Assembly (NCBI GenBank): GCA_040222275.1
Contig: JAVKDJ010000073.1
Span: 52,481 to 116,480, forward strand
Source of the DNA: CAXBNB01 sp040222275
GTDB taxonomy: Bacteria; Bacteroidota; Bacteroidia; Cytophagales; Cyclobacteriaceae
Reading direction: 5' to 3'
DNA length: 64,000 bases
Part shown: positions 56,901-64,000 of the stretch, in pieces
Numbering within the stretch: the first letter of the stretch is position 1
Layout: every line of letters begins with the position of its first letter
The notes under the pieces: generated by a model
Databases searched by the model: none
The model's input: only the letters and a program-made list of their open reading frames with translations
Told to the model about the DNA's origin: nothing
Program-made: the position numbers and the translations under genes

Positions 56901-57960
56901 GGGACAGACTATTACCAAATTACGTCTGGATTTTCCGCCAGACCCAACATCGAATGTACATACATTTATCGATTATATTGAAGGGCCAAATGCGACCAAT
57001 GAACCTTGCACCAACCAACCTTTTGTAGTTTCGTTTCTACAGCCTACCCAAACACAGTTCAATGCAGGTGATGACCTGGGAGTAGTGGCTTACGCTTCAG
57101 ATGGTACTACAAACGGCCAAAATATTTCCAATGTACAATTGTCTTTCAATGGTCAGCTGGTAAGACAGGAAAATGCAGCACCTTACGAGTGGGGCACAGC
57201 CAACCCAGGGCAAACGGACGCGCAGCTATACAATCTGGCTGCTGGTACCCATCAGTTGAGCCTTGTTGCCACTAACACTCAAGGTGTATCAAGCACGGCC
57301 ACCATGACTATCAATGTAGCCGCATGCAACGATGACCTACCCTGGTCTGATGCGGATTTCAACATCAGCGCCACCACGGTGAATTACAATTCAGGGGCCA
57401 TTGATATTTCCTGCGCATCGAATGCCATCTTATCACTGGACATTGCGGGGGTAATCGGATCAATGGAAACCAATCAGGATTATTTGACGGTTAGTTACAG
57501 TGTGGATGGTGGTTCGCCTGTAACCATTGCCAATAAACAGGGCAACTTCAATGCCGAGACACTTAGTGTAACCGGCATATCTGGTTCTACCCTTGTGTTG
57601 TATATTGATGGCTACACCAGTGTAGCATCTGAAGTTTACGAAATATCAAATATAAGTGTAGTTGAGGGTGGAGCTGGATTTAGACAGAGTTCAGTTTCAA
57701 AGACTATTGCCGAAAAGGAAGTAAGCGACAACATGGTACTTTACCCCAACCCCGCAGAAGGGTTTGTGAATTTATCCCTGGGCAAACCTTCAGAAACTGC
57801 TATAGTTGAGATTTATAATACGGGCGGTTCAATGGTGCTACGCAAAACTGTAACAGGTGGCGAAAGTACGTTGAACATCCATGCACTTCGTTCCGGACTG
57901 TACGTGGTTAAGGTATCGTTTGGAAAAGTTATAGAAACAAGAAAGTTGCACATAAAATAG
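53914..57960 (+). CDS. G8-domain / CEMIP-like right-handed beta-helix protein with T9SS tail, copy B
   Basis: 1348 residues; signal peptide cleaved near SMA40. A close paralogue of copy A along the whole G8 and beta-helix region (R320-Y-P-F-H-W-H326, GHGIFLEDGGERFNSIKNNV, TGFWFAFPESPMGPSGSLPY). It differs by an added domain of about 115 residues (about 1136-1250, WSDADFNISATTVNYNSGAI, NQDYLTVSYSVDGGSPVTIA), a beta-sandwich that may bind glycan. The T9SS sorting domain covers 1274-1348 (MVLYPNPAEGFVNLSLGKPS). The pair arose by tandem duplication with later gain or loss of this domain. The 151-base gap from copy A lacks a clear terminator; a strong terminator follows this gene, so the pair is probably one transcript. 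Confidence 0.82.
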   Translation: MKNHSKQERGRKKRFLPKPIHSPILWCLMLMAIVPQISMAATITVASSGLWYQSATWPGGTLPTVNDDVIIPSGINLIMAGTCRAKNITVNGTLSAVNWQPGGAWINLETEGITVENGGRMEIGTEAQPYHATERCLITLKGNKISSPPGSYKGIMVKNGGTLELHGKVRKSWTNIATTANAGATQIALLEAVDWEVGDNIALTSTDLAVSNSGAWENVDEVTISAISGDNKTLTLTQPLQYKHIGGSKTYTRSTDGKTWNADIYGEVGLLSHYITIQGDMSGTNEQDGFGGHIMCMKGSTAHVEHVELYKMGQKGVLGRYPFHWHLNEDQAQGSYLRNTSIHKSFNRAVTIHGTDYVTVDGVFAYDHIGHGIFLEDGGERFNSIKNNVVFVTRRPSNADRLTPSDNEANSPQNRTPASYWITNPNNYFENNVAAGTEGTGFWFAFPESPMGPSGSLPYFSGMNPSTQPLGSFDGFVAHTCMNGWDIFDRLNPDHSLKTNFGWDVSTPQLIKNGLFYANDQALYCGLGVNGQNQNAVYDNCVFSDNKTITMLAGDLTIQNSLFNVDTDLGVFDGTREFFRFYDGPGRHINCHFEGWDRINSEMIKQITGGGATENFNPTFSGTTKGFSEPFPFRFYPLPNTSDTRTRKIGQFFKDYDGGLTGKANTTLIRDIPFLTDGHEYRHSSWRNAARSDYFFAGLWITGIQAGIEMSITRTKPGTPDACFWESGGPASGTYKFPLIVNEGFQYTYRLSQLPTSNSMHLIWYRGDPGDLALTCFKGLGNLGNFTATGHQFTLPLLSSKTAVENATDNAYFIDGNGDVYVKFRNNGGDSRVNVFFNWDNNGTYQTPTLSCTTNDLDGVTAQDSDGDGRTDIYESENCGLVYDASDLNFGFNQSDEAFQRVNITASNTSSEEYWLTRADNSNDPYVVRSGLEFSGNQVPQIKVRARSEATGAFQLFWATTNNPGFAAARSVTVYPAQTNVFEELVFDMSGFNTWMGQTITKLRLDFPPDPTSNVHTFIDYIEGPNATNEPCTNQPFVVSFLQPTQTQFNAGDDLGVVAYASDGTTNGQNISNVQLSFNGQLVRQENAAPYEWGTANPGQTDAQLYNLAAGTHQLSLVATNTQGVSSTATMTINVAACNDDLPWSDADFNISATTVNYNSGAIDISCASNAILSLDIAGVIGSMETNQDYLTVSYSVDGGSPVTIANKQGNFNAETLSVTGISGSTLVLYIDGYTSVASEVYEISNISVVEGGAGFRQSSVSKTIAEKEVSDNMVLYPNPAEGFVNLSLGKPSETAIVEIYNTGGSMVLRKTVTGGESTLNIHALRSGLYVVKVSFGKVIETRKLHIK

Positions 57961-57979
57961 TGTTAATCCAATGATCATT

Positions 57980-58022
57980 AGACAGCTCTACATACCGACA
58001 GGTTGGAGGGCTGTCTTTTTTC
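57980..58022 (+). terminator. Rho-independent terminator after the CEMIP-like pair
   Basis: A 7-bp stem AGACAGC (57980-57986) pairs with GCTGTCT (58010-58016), followed immediately by a run of T. It begins 20 bases after the stop codon of copy B. The loop is long (23 bases) but the position and T-run are typical. Confidence 0.75.
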
Positions 58023-58055
58023 AATCCATATACACCATAGGTAATTCATCAGTTT

Positions 58056-58079
58056 AAATATGTGATTTCTTACATATTT
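58056..58079. promoter_or_regulatory. Inverted repeat, possible operator
   Basis: AAATATGT, 8 bases, then ACATATTT: a perfect 8-bp dyad. No T-run follows, so it is not a terminator. It lies about 215 bases ahead of the next start codon, in the only region where that operon's promoter could be. A dimeric regulator site is possible, with no regulator gene nearby to link it to. Confidence 0.35.
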
Positions 58080-58292
58080 TCGGAAACCGAACGCAAGTCT
58101 TACCTAAATAAACTAAACTATACCTAACTGACAACCAATGAAAAATACTACAGTACATTAGATTAAAACTTAACTGTGCAATGTTTATCAAACATATAAT
58201 TTCTTCTATCCAACTTTCCCCAGGTTGAACCCTGGAAAATTCTTCCTTAGCAAAAGACAATCAAAATCTAAAAACAAAAAATAAACTAAAAC

Positions 58293-60050
58293 ATGAGAAA
58301 GACATTATTGCTGCCATTAATATGCACCTGCCTTTTTACCGGATACAGAGGAACAGCACAGGAGAGTGAACAGAAAAATGAGATAAACAAAAAACAGAGC
58401 CATCAATGGGTGGCCACAGATGCCCTGGGTAGAAAATTACCCACATTTGAAGATGTGGGACCAATAAGAAAAAACAAGTTTGTCGGTATGTTTTACTATA
58501 TATGGCATGGATTCCATGACAATACAGTTTATGACATTACCAAGATTCTTAAAGAAAATCCTGAGAACCCGAAATATGGCCCTAAGGGGAAGTTTCATTT
58601 TTGGGGTGAACCTGAATATGGCTATTACCTTCCGGAAGACCCTTGGGTAATCCGGCACGACCTGCAAATGTTTGCCAATGCGGATATCGATTTCATATTT
58701 TTCGATGTAACCAACAATTACACTTACCTGAACACAGTAAAAACACTCTGCGAAGTTTCGTTAGAGATGAGAAAACAAGGAATAGCTACGCCAGAAATTT
58801 GCTTTCTATCCAATACCAAAAGTGGCCGGGTACTCAACGAACTTTATGATGAATTCTACTCAAAAAAACTCTTTCAGGAACTTTGGTTTTACTGGGATGG
58901 AAAGCCACTGGTGTTAGGCCATGAAGACGATCCGGTTTTGAGGCCTGAAGTAAAAGACTATTTCACCATCAAATACAGCTGGGCCTGGACCGATACACCC
59001 AAAGAGCCAAACCACTGGCAGTGGCTCGACACCTACCCTCAGGATTATGGCTGGAGTGAATCACGGCAAATTCCTGAGCAAATAGTGGTGACTACTGCCA
59101 ACCACCCACTTCAACCCATCGGAAAAAGCTTTAGCAATGAAAAACAGCCCGAAGTGGATCAATATTACATGACTGAATTCACCGATCAGGGTTTGTATTT
59201 TGCCGAACAGTGGGAAAGGGCCCTGGAAGTTGACCCCCAGGTCATTATGGTGACCCAATGGAATGAATGGGTGGCCCAGCGGTTTATCAATGATGACAAA
59301 AGAAAGGTTTTTGGTGGCAGGCCAATCAAAGAAGGCGACAGTTTCTTCGTAGATGCCTTCACGCAGGAATTTAACAGGGACATTGCGCCAATGAAAGGTG
59401 GACATACGGACAATTACTACTACCAGTTGATAAGCAACATTAGAAAATTCAAAGGGATGAATAGCCCTTCGGAATATTCTTCAGCCAAAAAGGTCAAAAT
59501 AGACCGGGAGTTTAGCGAATGGAATAATGTCCTCCCTGTGTACGCTGATTATGAAGGGGACATTCAGCACAGGGATTTTCTGGGATACGACAAATCAACT
59601 ACCTATACCAATAAATCCGGAAGGAACGACATCATTGAAAGCCGGGTCAGCCAGGATGAATCGCAAGTATATTTTTATGCCAAAACCAACGATGAACTCA
59701 GCCCATATTCGGATGAAAACTGGATGCTCCTTTTTATTGATATTGACCAAAACAAATCCACTGGCTGGGAAGGATATGATTTTGTGGTCAACCATGGAAA
59801 AGTATCTAAAAACTCTACCACACTGAAAAAATGGAATGGAAGTGAATGGAAAGAAGTAGAAAAATTGAGTTTGGCTTTCGACAACAACCAGTTGGAGATT
59901 AGTATTCCATCCAAAACTTTGGGCAGTTCCAGTTTTGATTTTCACTGGGCTGACAACCCTGAGCACTTAGAGGACATTTCGGGGTTCTTTCTGCATGGAG
60001 ACTCTGCTCCTGACAGACGTTTCAATTATAGATATCAGGTCCAAAAGTAA
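58293..60050 (+). CDS. GH71/GH99-like TIM-barrel hydrolase with DOMON/CBM9-like tail
   Basis: 585 residues with a Sec signal (ending RGTAQ). It is a stand-alone paralogue of the second half of the 1281-residue bimodular protein: WVATDALGRKLPTFEDVGPI, WGEPEYGYYLPEDPWVIRHD, DIDFIFFDVTNNYTYLN, SWAWTDTP, VTQWNEWVAQ and MKGGHTDNYYYQLISNIRKF all recur there. The last 190 residues (NNWMLL-like motif ENWMLLFIDIDQNKSTGWEG) form the same sugar-binding-like tail. The barrel assignment is by pattern; Glu in QWNEW and Asp in FFDVTNN are possible catalytic residues. It leads an operon with rhaM and a sulfatase, so it likely acts on the same rhamnose-containing glycan. Confidence 0.7.
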   Translation: MRKTLLLPLICTCLFTGYRGTAQESEQKNEINKKQSHQWVATDALGRKLPTFEDVGPIRKNKFVGMFYYIWHGFHDNTVYDITKILKENPENPKYGPKGKFHFWGEPEYGYYLPEDPWVIRHDLQMFANADIDFIFFDVTNNYTYLNTVKTLCEVSLEMRKQGIATPEICFLSNTKSGRVLNELYDEFYSKKLFQELWFYWDGKPLVLGHEDDPVLRPEVKDYFTIKYSWAWTDTPKEPNHWQWLDTYPQDYGWSESRQIPEQIVVTTANHPLQPIGKSFSNEKQPEVDQYYMTEFTDQGLYFAEQWERALEVDPQVIMVTQWNEWVAQRFINDDKRKVFGGRPIKEGDSFFVDAFTQEFNRDIAPMKGGHTDNYYYQLISNIRKFKGMNSPSEYSSAKKVKIDREFSEWNNVLPVYADYEGDIQHRDFLGYDKSTTYTNKSGRNDIIESRVSQDESQVYFYAKTNDELSPYSDENWMLLFIDIDQNKSTGWEGYDFVVNHGKVSKNSTTLKKWNGSEWKEVEKLSLAFDNNQLEISIPSKTLGSSSFDFHWADNPEHLEDISGFFLHGDSAPDRRFNYRYQVQK

Positions 60051-60159
60051 AATAGGCTATAATGCGGTTCTTTTTTACAGGATACCACAGGACAAATTTC
60101 TAAAAATCCATTGGCAACTTGAGGGCTGAATATTTCACAAAGACGAACAATAATCAATT

Positions 60160-60474
60160 ATGATCAGAAAAGCCTTTACGATGAAGTTGTTTCCAGATAC
60201 TATAAAGGAATACACCAACCGGCATTCCCCTATTTGGAACGAGTTGCTAGTGGTCTTAAAAAACCATGGCGTCCACAACTACAGCATTTTTCACGATGAA
60301 AAATCAAATGTTCTATTTGCCTATGTGGAAATTGAGTCGGTAGAAAAATGGGAAAAAATCGCTTCCACTGAAATATGCCAGAAATGGTGGGCCTACATGA
60401 CGGATATCATGGAAACCAACAGCGACCTCAGCCCGGTTTCTGTTCCCCTTAATGAAGTATTTCACATAGACTAA
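60160..60474 (+). CDS. rhaM: L-rhamnose mutarotase
   Basis: 104 residues, the standard length, and clearly RhaM: MIRKAFTMKLFPDTIKEYTN, RHSPIWNELLVVLKNHG, HNYSIFHDEKSNVLFAYVEI, QKWWAYMTDIM and a C-terminal PLNEVFHID. The enzyme interconverts alpha and beta anomers of L-rhamnose after uptake. It has no signal peptide. This gene is the firmest sequence evidence that free L-rhamnose is a product of the locus. It is followed after 8 bases by a sulfatase gene. Confidence 0.95.
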   Translation: MIRKAFTMKLFPDTIKEYTNRHSPIWNELLVVLKNHGVHNYSIFHDEKSNVLFAYVEIESVEKWEKIASTEICQKWWAYMTDIMETNSDLSPVSVPLNEVFHID

Positions 60475-60482
60475 TAAAAGGT

Positions 60483-61952
60483 ATGAAGATCAGAAAAATA
60501 CGCACGTTCCTTATTGTTTTATTTACAATGGTCATCGGGGTTTGTTTTGCAGAGCAACCGCCAACCGGCCGATTGAACATTGTCCTGATTCTCACAGATG
60601 ATCAGGGGGCACATTTGTCTGCATTAGGGACTCGTGGAATCAATACCCCAAATGTAGATCAGTTGGCCAGGGAGGGAATGTTGTTCACCAATTCATTTGC
60701 CTCGGTTCCCTCCTGCTCACCCAGTCGGAGTTCCATCAACACGGGCATGTATCCCCATGCCAACGGGCATTGGAGGAATACCATCACCCCACGCCTCTCC
60801 GATCCGGATTCAGAATTTGGGAGGGAAAGCAATACCGTTGATCAGGTCGGAATACATGAATACATCCAAACACTGCCAGAGTTGCTGCAAGAGCACAACT
60901 ACTTTACAGCCATTACACAAAAGTTTCACATGAGCCCGCCATGGAAGTTTCCATACAGCGCCAGGAACCCGGTAAACAACGACCCTGAAGGCTTCAAAAA
61001 GGCAATTTCGGATTTTATCGCAAAGGCAGGGGATCAACCCTTTTTCTTTCAGGCCAACATCAGCCCACCGCACAGAAATTTTGACCATCACATGAATAAA
61101 TTTGGCCAATTCCTTCCTGATCCGGCACAAATCGAGGTGCCCGAATACCTGGCTGACACCCCAGAAATGCGTAAGGACCTGGCTAAGTACTACGGTTCGG
61201 TGCAGTTGGCTGATGCCTGCACAGGAGCAATCCTGGACGTGCTCAAAGAAAAAGGCCTCTATGACAATACGCTGGTTATTTTCACAGGCGACCAGGGAGA
61301 GCCTTATCACCGTGCCAAGGCTTCACCATATTATGCAGGACTACATGTACCTTTTGTCGTAAAAGGCCCTGAGGTAAAAACCAATGCCAAGTCAAATGCG
61401 CTTATTTCACATATTGACATTATGCCCACCATTCTCGATTATGCCGGCATTTCCATTCCTCCAACAGTCCAGGGTACTTCACTCAAAAGCCTTTTCTCAG
61501 GAGAAACCAAACAAGTGACAGGGCGAGAGTACATTTTCGGAGAACACAATTCCCACGGGCCACCACGCAATGAACATTACCCCAGCAGGGCCATATTCGA
61601 CGGACGCTATTATTTGATACATAACCTCATGCCAGGAAAAGGATACAAATTACCAGCTGACCTTGAAGTAGAAAAAGGCTGGGGAAACCACAGCTACAGC
61701 GCCACAATCATGGCTAAGGACAGCCATCCAATGCACTACCAACTTCTGAGACAATTGGAGTCCGGAAGACCTGAGTTTGAGTTGTATGATATGAAAAAAG
61801 ACCCTGGACAAGTGACTAACCTGGCACAGGATGGTAAAAACGCTAAAAAACTGAAAGAACTACAGGAAGCATTGCAGCAATGGCGACAAAAAACCGGAGA
61901 TTTGGCCGATGACCCTTTAAATATAAAAACCAGGCTGCAAAGTATGCCATAA
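60483..61952 (+). CDS. S1-type sulfatase (C-S-P-S-R), secreted
   Basis: 489 residues with a Sec signal (cleavage near GVCFA). Motifs: LILTDDQGAHLSALG, maturation site C78-S-P-S-R82 followed by SSINTGMYPHANG, FFQANISPPHRNF and IFTGDQGEPYHRAKASPYYA. Canonical and probably active if a maturase exists elsewhere in the genome. It resembles the C-S-P-S-K sulfatase at 37.6 kb in motif context (PHxNG after the site). Its stop is only 9 bases from the stop of the convergent amidohydrolase gene. Confidence 0.93.
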   Translation: MKIRKIRTFLIVLFTMVIGVCFAEQPPTGRLNIVLILTDDQGAHLSALGTRGINTPNVDQLAREGMLFTNSFASVPSCSPSRSSINTGMYPHANGHWRNTITPRLSDPDSEFGRESNTVDQVGIHEYIQTLPELLQEHNYFTAITQKFHMSPPWKFPYSARNPVNNDPEGFKKAISDFIAKAGDQPFFFQANISPPHRNFDHHMNKFGQFLPDPAQIEVPEYLADTPEMRKDLAKYYGSVQLADACTGAILDVLKEKGLYDNTLVIFTGDQGEPYHRAKASPYYAGLHVPFVVKGPEVKTNAKSNALISHIDIMPTILDYAGISIPPTVQGTSLKSLFSGETKQVTGREYIFGEHNSHGPPRNEHYPSRAIFDGRYYLIHNLMPGKGYKLPADLEVEKGWGNHSYSATIMAKDSHPMHYQLLRQLESGRPEFELYDMKKDPGQVTNLAQDGKNAKKLKELQEALQQWRQKTGDLADDPLNIKTRLQSMP

Positions 61953-61961
61953 AGGACGAGG

Positions 61962-63071
61962 CTATTCAAAAAGTCCCACATCCAGCCCCGGCACCACTTT
62001 GAGAGCGTTCTGATAATAGACTTTTTTGAGCACTGAGTCAGGTAAATCCAAGCCATACATTTTCCAATGGGCATGGCGCTTGCGATAGTAGTCGAAGTAT
62101 TCATCGGCTGTTTCCAGCACACGGAAGTAGGTATAATATTCCTCCTTGTCATAAGTGTCTTTGCCCATCATCACCCTATCCTGATAGCGGATCATCCAGG
62201 CCCTTGCATGGCGTGGTTGCCTGCCCAGTTCGGCCAGCACCGCACCGAGTTCGGTATGGACATTGGGCAATTCATCGAACAAACGGCCAAGCCTGTCCAG
62301 GTCATTGCCAAACCACCCCAGATGAGCGTTGATAAAAGTGGTGCCCGGATGCTTCCTGAACACATGGTGCTGTTCAGCCATTACCTCCTCAAACGATGGA
62401 TATTTATCAGGCGAACGGTAGCGGCTCGGGTATTGCTTCAACTCCAGCCAGCGTTCATTGTATTTGTCTTTGGGCTTCCAAAAGGCGGAAGGCTCTCCCG
62501 AATGAATGAGTATGGGAATGCCCAATTCCCCACATTTTGCCCAAATAGGATCAAGCCTGGGGTCATCTACTGCAATCCGGTTGCCGTCATTGTCTTTGTC
62601 CGTTAACCCTAGGCCCTTATATACTTTTAAGCCCTTCACACCCTGCTTCACAGCTTGCTCCATCATGGTGAGGGCGTTTTCAGGCCAGCCTTCATCGTCA
62701 AGGTTTTCGAAATTGATATTGAGGAAAACAGCAAACCGGTTGTGATAATTTTCCTGTACATTGTCAAGCGACCATTCTAGGTATTTGCCCCTGAACCCGC
62801 TCAGGTTTACCATCACGGCCATGTTGAGGTCGTCCATATCTGCCACCAGCTTGGACAAATCCTGAATGGGCATGACCCACTGGTGGTTGTGTACATCTAC
62901 AAAAGGAAACTTTGCCCTGGTGAGCAAAGTTTCCGGTACTTTCAGGGTAGAAACAGGTTCATATTCCTCCACGTCCATCACATTGAGGCGGTACTGGATT
63001 TTACCAACAACCCAATACACGATTGCCAGAAACAGCAATATCGCCAGGGGAAATAAGAACCATCTTTTCAT
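61962..63071 (-). CDS. Membrane-anchored amidohydrolase-family protein
   Basis: 369 residues. An N-terminal membrane anchor (MKRWFLFPLAILLFLAIVYW) precedes an amidohydrolase-2 barrel. Metal motif FVDVHNHQWV (HxH); further ligands likely in GIPILIHSGEP, TTFINAHLGWFG and the Asp of VMMGKDTYDKEE. Such proteins hydrolyse C-N or C-O bonds in lactones, amides or decarboxylation substrates; no closer assignment is possible. It is on the opposite strand to the glycan genes, so its link to them is uncertain. The DUF2911 gene lies 10 bases upstream, and the two form a small operon. Confidence 0.8.
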   Translation of the reverse strand: MKRWFLFPLAILLFLAIVYWVVGKIQYRLNVMDVEEYEPVSTLKVPETLLTRAKFPFVDVHNHQWVMPIQDLSKLVADMDDLNMAVMVNLSGFRGKYLEWSLDNVQENYHNRFAVFLNINFENLDDEGWPENALTMMEQAVKQGVKGLKVYKGLGLTDKDNDGNRIAVDDPRLDPIWAKCGELGIPILIHSGEPSAFWKPKDKYNERWLELKQYPSRYRSPDKYPSFEEVMAEQHHVFRKHPGTTFINAHLGWFGNDLDRLGRLFDELPNVHTELGAVLAELGRQPRHARAWMIRYQDRVMMGKDTYDKEEYYTYFRVLETADEYFDYYRKRHAHWKMYGLDLPDSVLKKVYYQNALKVVPGLDVGLFE

Positions 63072-63081
63072 TTAGGGCCAG

Positions 63082-63633
63082 CTATTGTACTACTATCGGT
63101 ACAGTGAACCTTACTTTGTCCCAGGTAAAATGCATTTGAATTTCCGAGCCGGATTCCTGAAAACTTACCGTAAAGGTTTCTGTAACATTGTCCTGCATGG
63201 TGACCGGTGCATCCACAGATAAAATGTCAAGGGAAGTATCAGGCTCTGCTACACCAAAAAACACATCCAATTCACTGTTTAGGGTTAGTTTGAAAGCTTG
63301 TTTGCCCGGTACGGCATACATGCGGTAGGTACCCGCCTTCACTGGTTTGCCGGCAAAAAGCACATCTTTGCTCAGGGATATTTCGGTAGCTGCATTGGCA
63401 CCAAGCCTCCAGTATTTGCCATAAGGCTGCAAAGCTCCTTCCGATTCATCTGCAAAAATCACGCGACCCTTCTTCGAAGGGCGGCTATAGTTTACTTCAA
63501 TATCGATCCCCTGGCCAGAAAATTTTGCAGTATCAGGCGGGCTCACTGGTGTGGCGATAAACAAAGCATAAACAACGTAAAGTACAAAAAGCAATAAGGC
63601 CACTCCAAGGCCCATTAGAATTTTCTTTAACAT
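63082..63633 (-). CDS. DUF2911-family membrane-anchored protein
   Basis: 183 residues starting MLKKILMGLGVALLLFVLYV, an N-terminal membrane segment. The rest matches DUF2911: VNYSRPSKKGRVIF, LQPYGKYWRLGANAATEISL, GKPVKAGTYRMYAVPG and FTVSFQESGSEIQMHFTWDK. The family is common in Bacteroidota, beta-rich and without an assigned function. An upstream in-frame start 45 bases earlier would put extra residues before the hydrophobic segment and is less likely. Confidence 0.85.
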   Translation of the reverse strand: MLKKILMGLGVALLLFVLYVVYALFIATPVSPPDTAKFSGQGIDIEVNYSRPSKKGRVIFADESEGALQPYGKYWRLGANAATEISLSKDVLFAGKPVKAGTYRMYAVPGKQAFKLTLNSELDVFFGVAEPDTSLDILSVDAPVTMQDNVTETFTVSFQESGSEIQMHFTWDKVRFTVPIVVQ

Positions 63634-64000
63634 GACTGTTGGTTTTGTTGAACTTGTAAGATAAAAAGTAATCACCACATAAAAGAATGATCAAATCAAC
63701 TAAATGAGAATGTAACCTGCCACAGGTTTGGTGCAGCGATCTTGGAGATACTTCACTACGTTCAGTATGACAAAGCTGGGATTTTCTTTCCCATCATAGC
63801 TGGCTTAGTCACCCTGACAAAGAAAGGCTCTCATAAAAATGAGGCTGCCTCAAAAGTCCAACAAACCGTCCCCGCATCTAGTGCGGGGCAGGCTATCACA
63901 AGACCTAACATTTTTGTTTCCAAAACACACAAATTGAAATGACGATAGTATGTGCTCATGCGCTGGTGCGAGCCTTTGGCTCGTATCCATCAAACCAGAT
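63634..64000. other. Non-coding right end with repeat-like sequence
   Basis: No gene seen. The stretch near 63750-63775 (ACTTCACTACGTTCAGTATG) resembles interspersed repeats found between genes in many Bacteroidota. Three short perfect hairpins follow: TGAGGC/GCCTCA at 63840-63852, CCCCGCA/TGCGGGG at 63870-63888, and CGAGCC/GGCTCG at 63969-63983. The first, with the following CAAAAGTCC, recalls ends of some insertion sequences, but no transposase is visible before the window ends. Confidence 0.4.

Larger units (their letters stand above)
57961..58292. other. 332-base intergenic region with terminator and inverted repeat
   Basis: The first 60 bases hold the terminator of copy B. A perfect inverted repeat follows at 58056-58079. 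The remaining 210 bases are AT-rich and end in an A-rich leader before the next ATG. No gene is seen; a new promoter is expected here because the terminator isolates the downstream genes. Confidence 0.55.

Noticed and set aside
60810..61310. 166-codon minus-strand open frame
   Set aside because: Antisense to the C-S-P-S-R sulfatase; no recognisable protein features.
1..64000. CRISPR arrays, tRNA or rRNA genes, transposases, prophage genes
   Set aside because: Looked for and not seen in any part of the window.

Overview
The window looks like chromosomal DNA of a Bacteroidota bacterium, probably an aerobic, algae-associated or marine one. The evidence is a FecI-type sigma factor next to a FecR-type anti-sigma factor, many lipoprotein and Sec signal peptides on hydrolases, two proteins with type IX secretion (T9SS) C-terminal sorting domains, and genes without strong Shine-Dalgarno sites. 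I cannot place it below phylum from sequence alone.

Layout. 1-1405 (minus): truncated fecR and an ECF sigma factor. 1689-3440 (minus): a GLUG-repeat-like lipoprotein. 3692-48916 (plus): about 45 kb of almost gap-free, co-directional genes. These comprise GH106 and GH78 alpha-L-rhamnosidases, seven of the window's eight S1-type sulfatases, several TIM-barrel glycosidase-like proteins (some in no family I can name), a cytochrome c/PQQ-sugar-dehydrogenase fusion, DUF1593 nucleoside-hydrolase-like proteins, a DUF1080 protein, a lipoprotein acetolactate decarboxylase, and then a cytoplasmic block (GlcD, sugar lactonase, SDR, GlcE, GlcF, RhaT). 48917-50069: no convincing gene. 50070-57960 (plus): two very large tandem paralogues with a G8 domain and a CEMIP/TMEM2-like beta-helix region, both with T9SS tails. 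58293-61952 (plus): a second TIM-barrel hydrolase, L-rhamnose mutarotase RhaM and the eighth sulfatase. 61962-63633 (minus): a membrane-anchored amidohydrolase and a DUF2911 protein. The right end is repeat-like non-coding DNA.

Working model (inference). The locus degrades a sulfated, L-rhamnose-rich polysaccharide such as an ulvan-like or rhamnan-sulfate polymer. The T9SS-exported CEMIP-like pair would be candidate endo-acting, cell-surface enzymes. Sulfatases and exo-glycosidases in the periplasm or outer membrane would trim the oligomers. RhaM and RhaT would take up rhamnose, the SDR and lactonase would oxidise it to rhamnonate, and GlcDEF would oxidise the resulting lactate or glycolate. 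No SusC/SusD pair, no known ulvan lyase, no later rhamnonate enzyme and no sulfatase-maturating enzyme lies in the window. The rhaT gene is interrupted by an in-frame TGA.

Most notable points: the tandem bacterial CEMIP-like T9SS proteins; three sulfatases with non-consensus maturation motifs (C-V-T-S-R, C-A-I-A-R, C-S-P-S-K); the stop codon in rhaT; the exported acetolactate decarboxylase; a bimodular 1281-residue hydrolase whose second half recurs as a separate gene; and a degenerate relic resembling a sulfatase 3' end.
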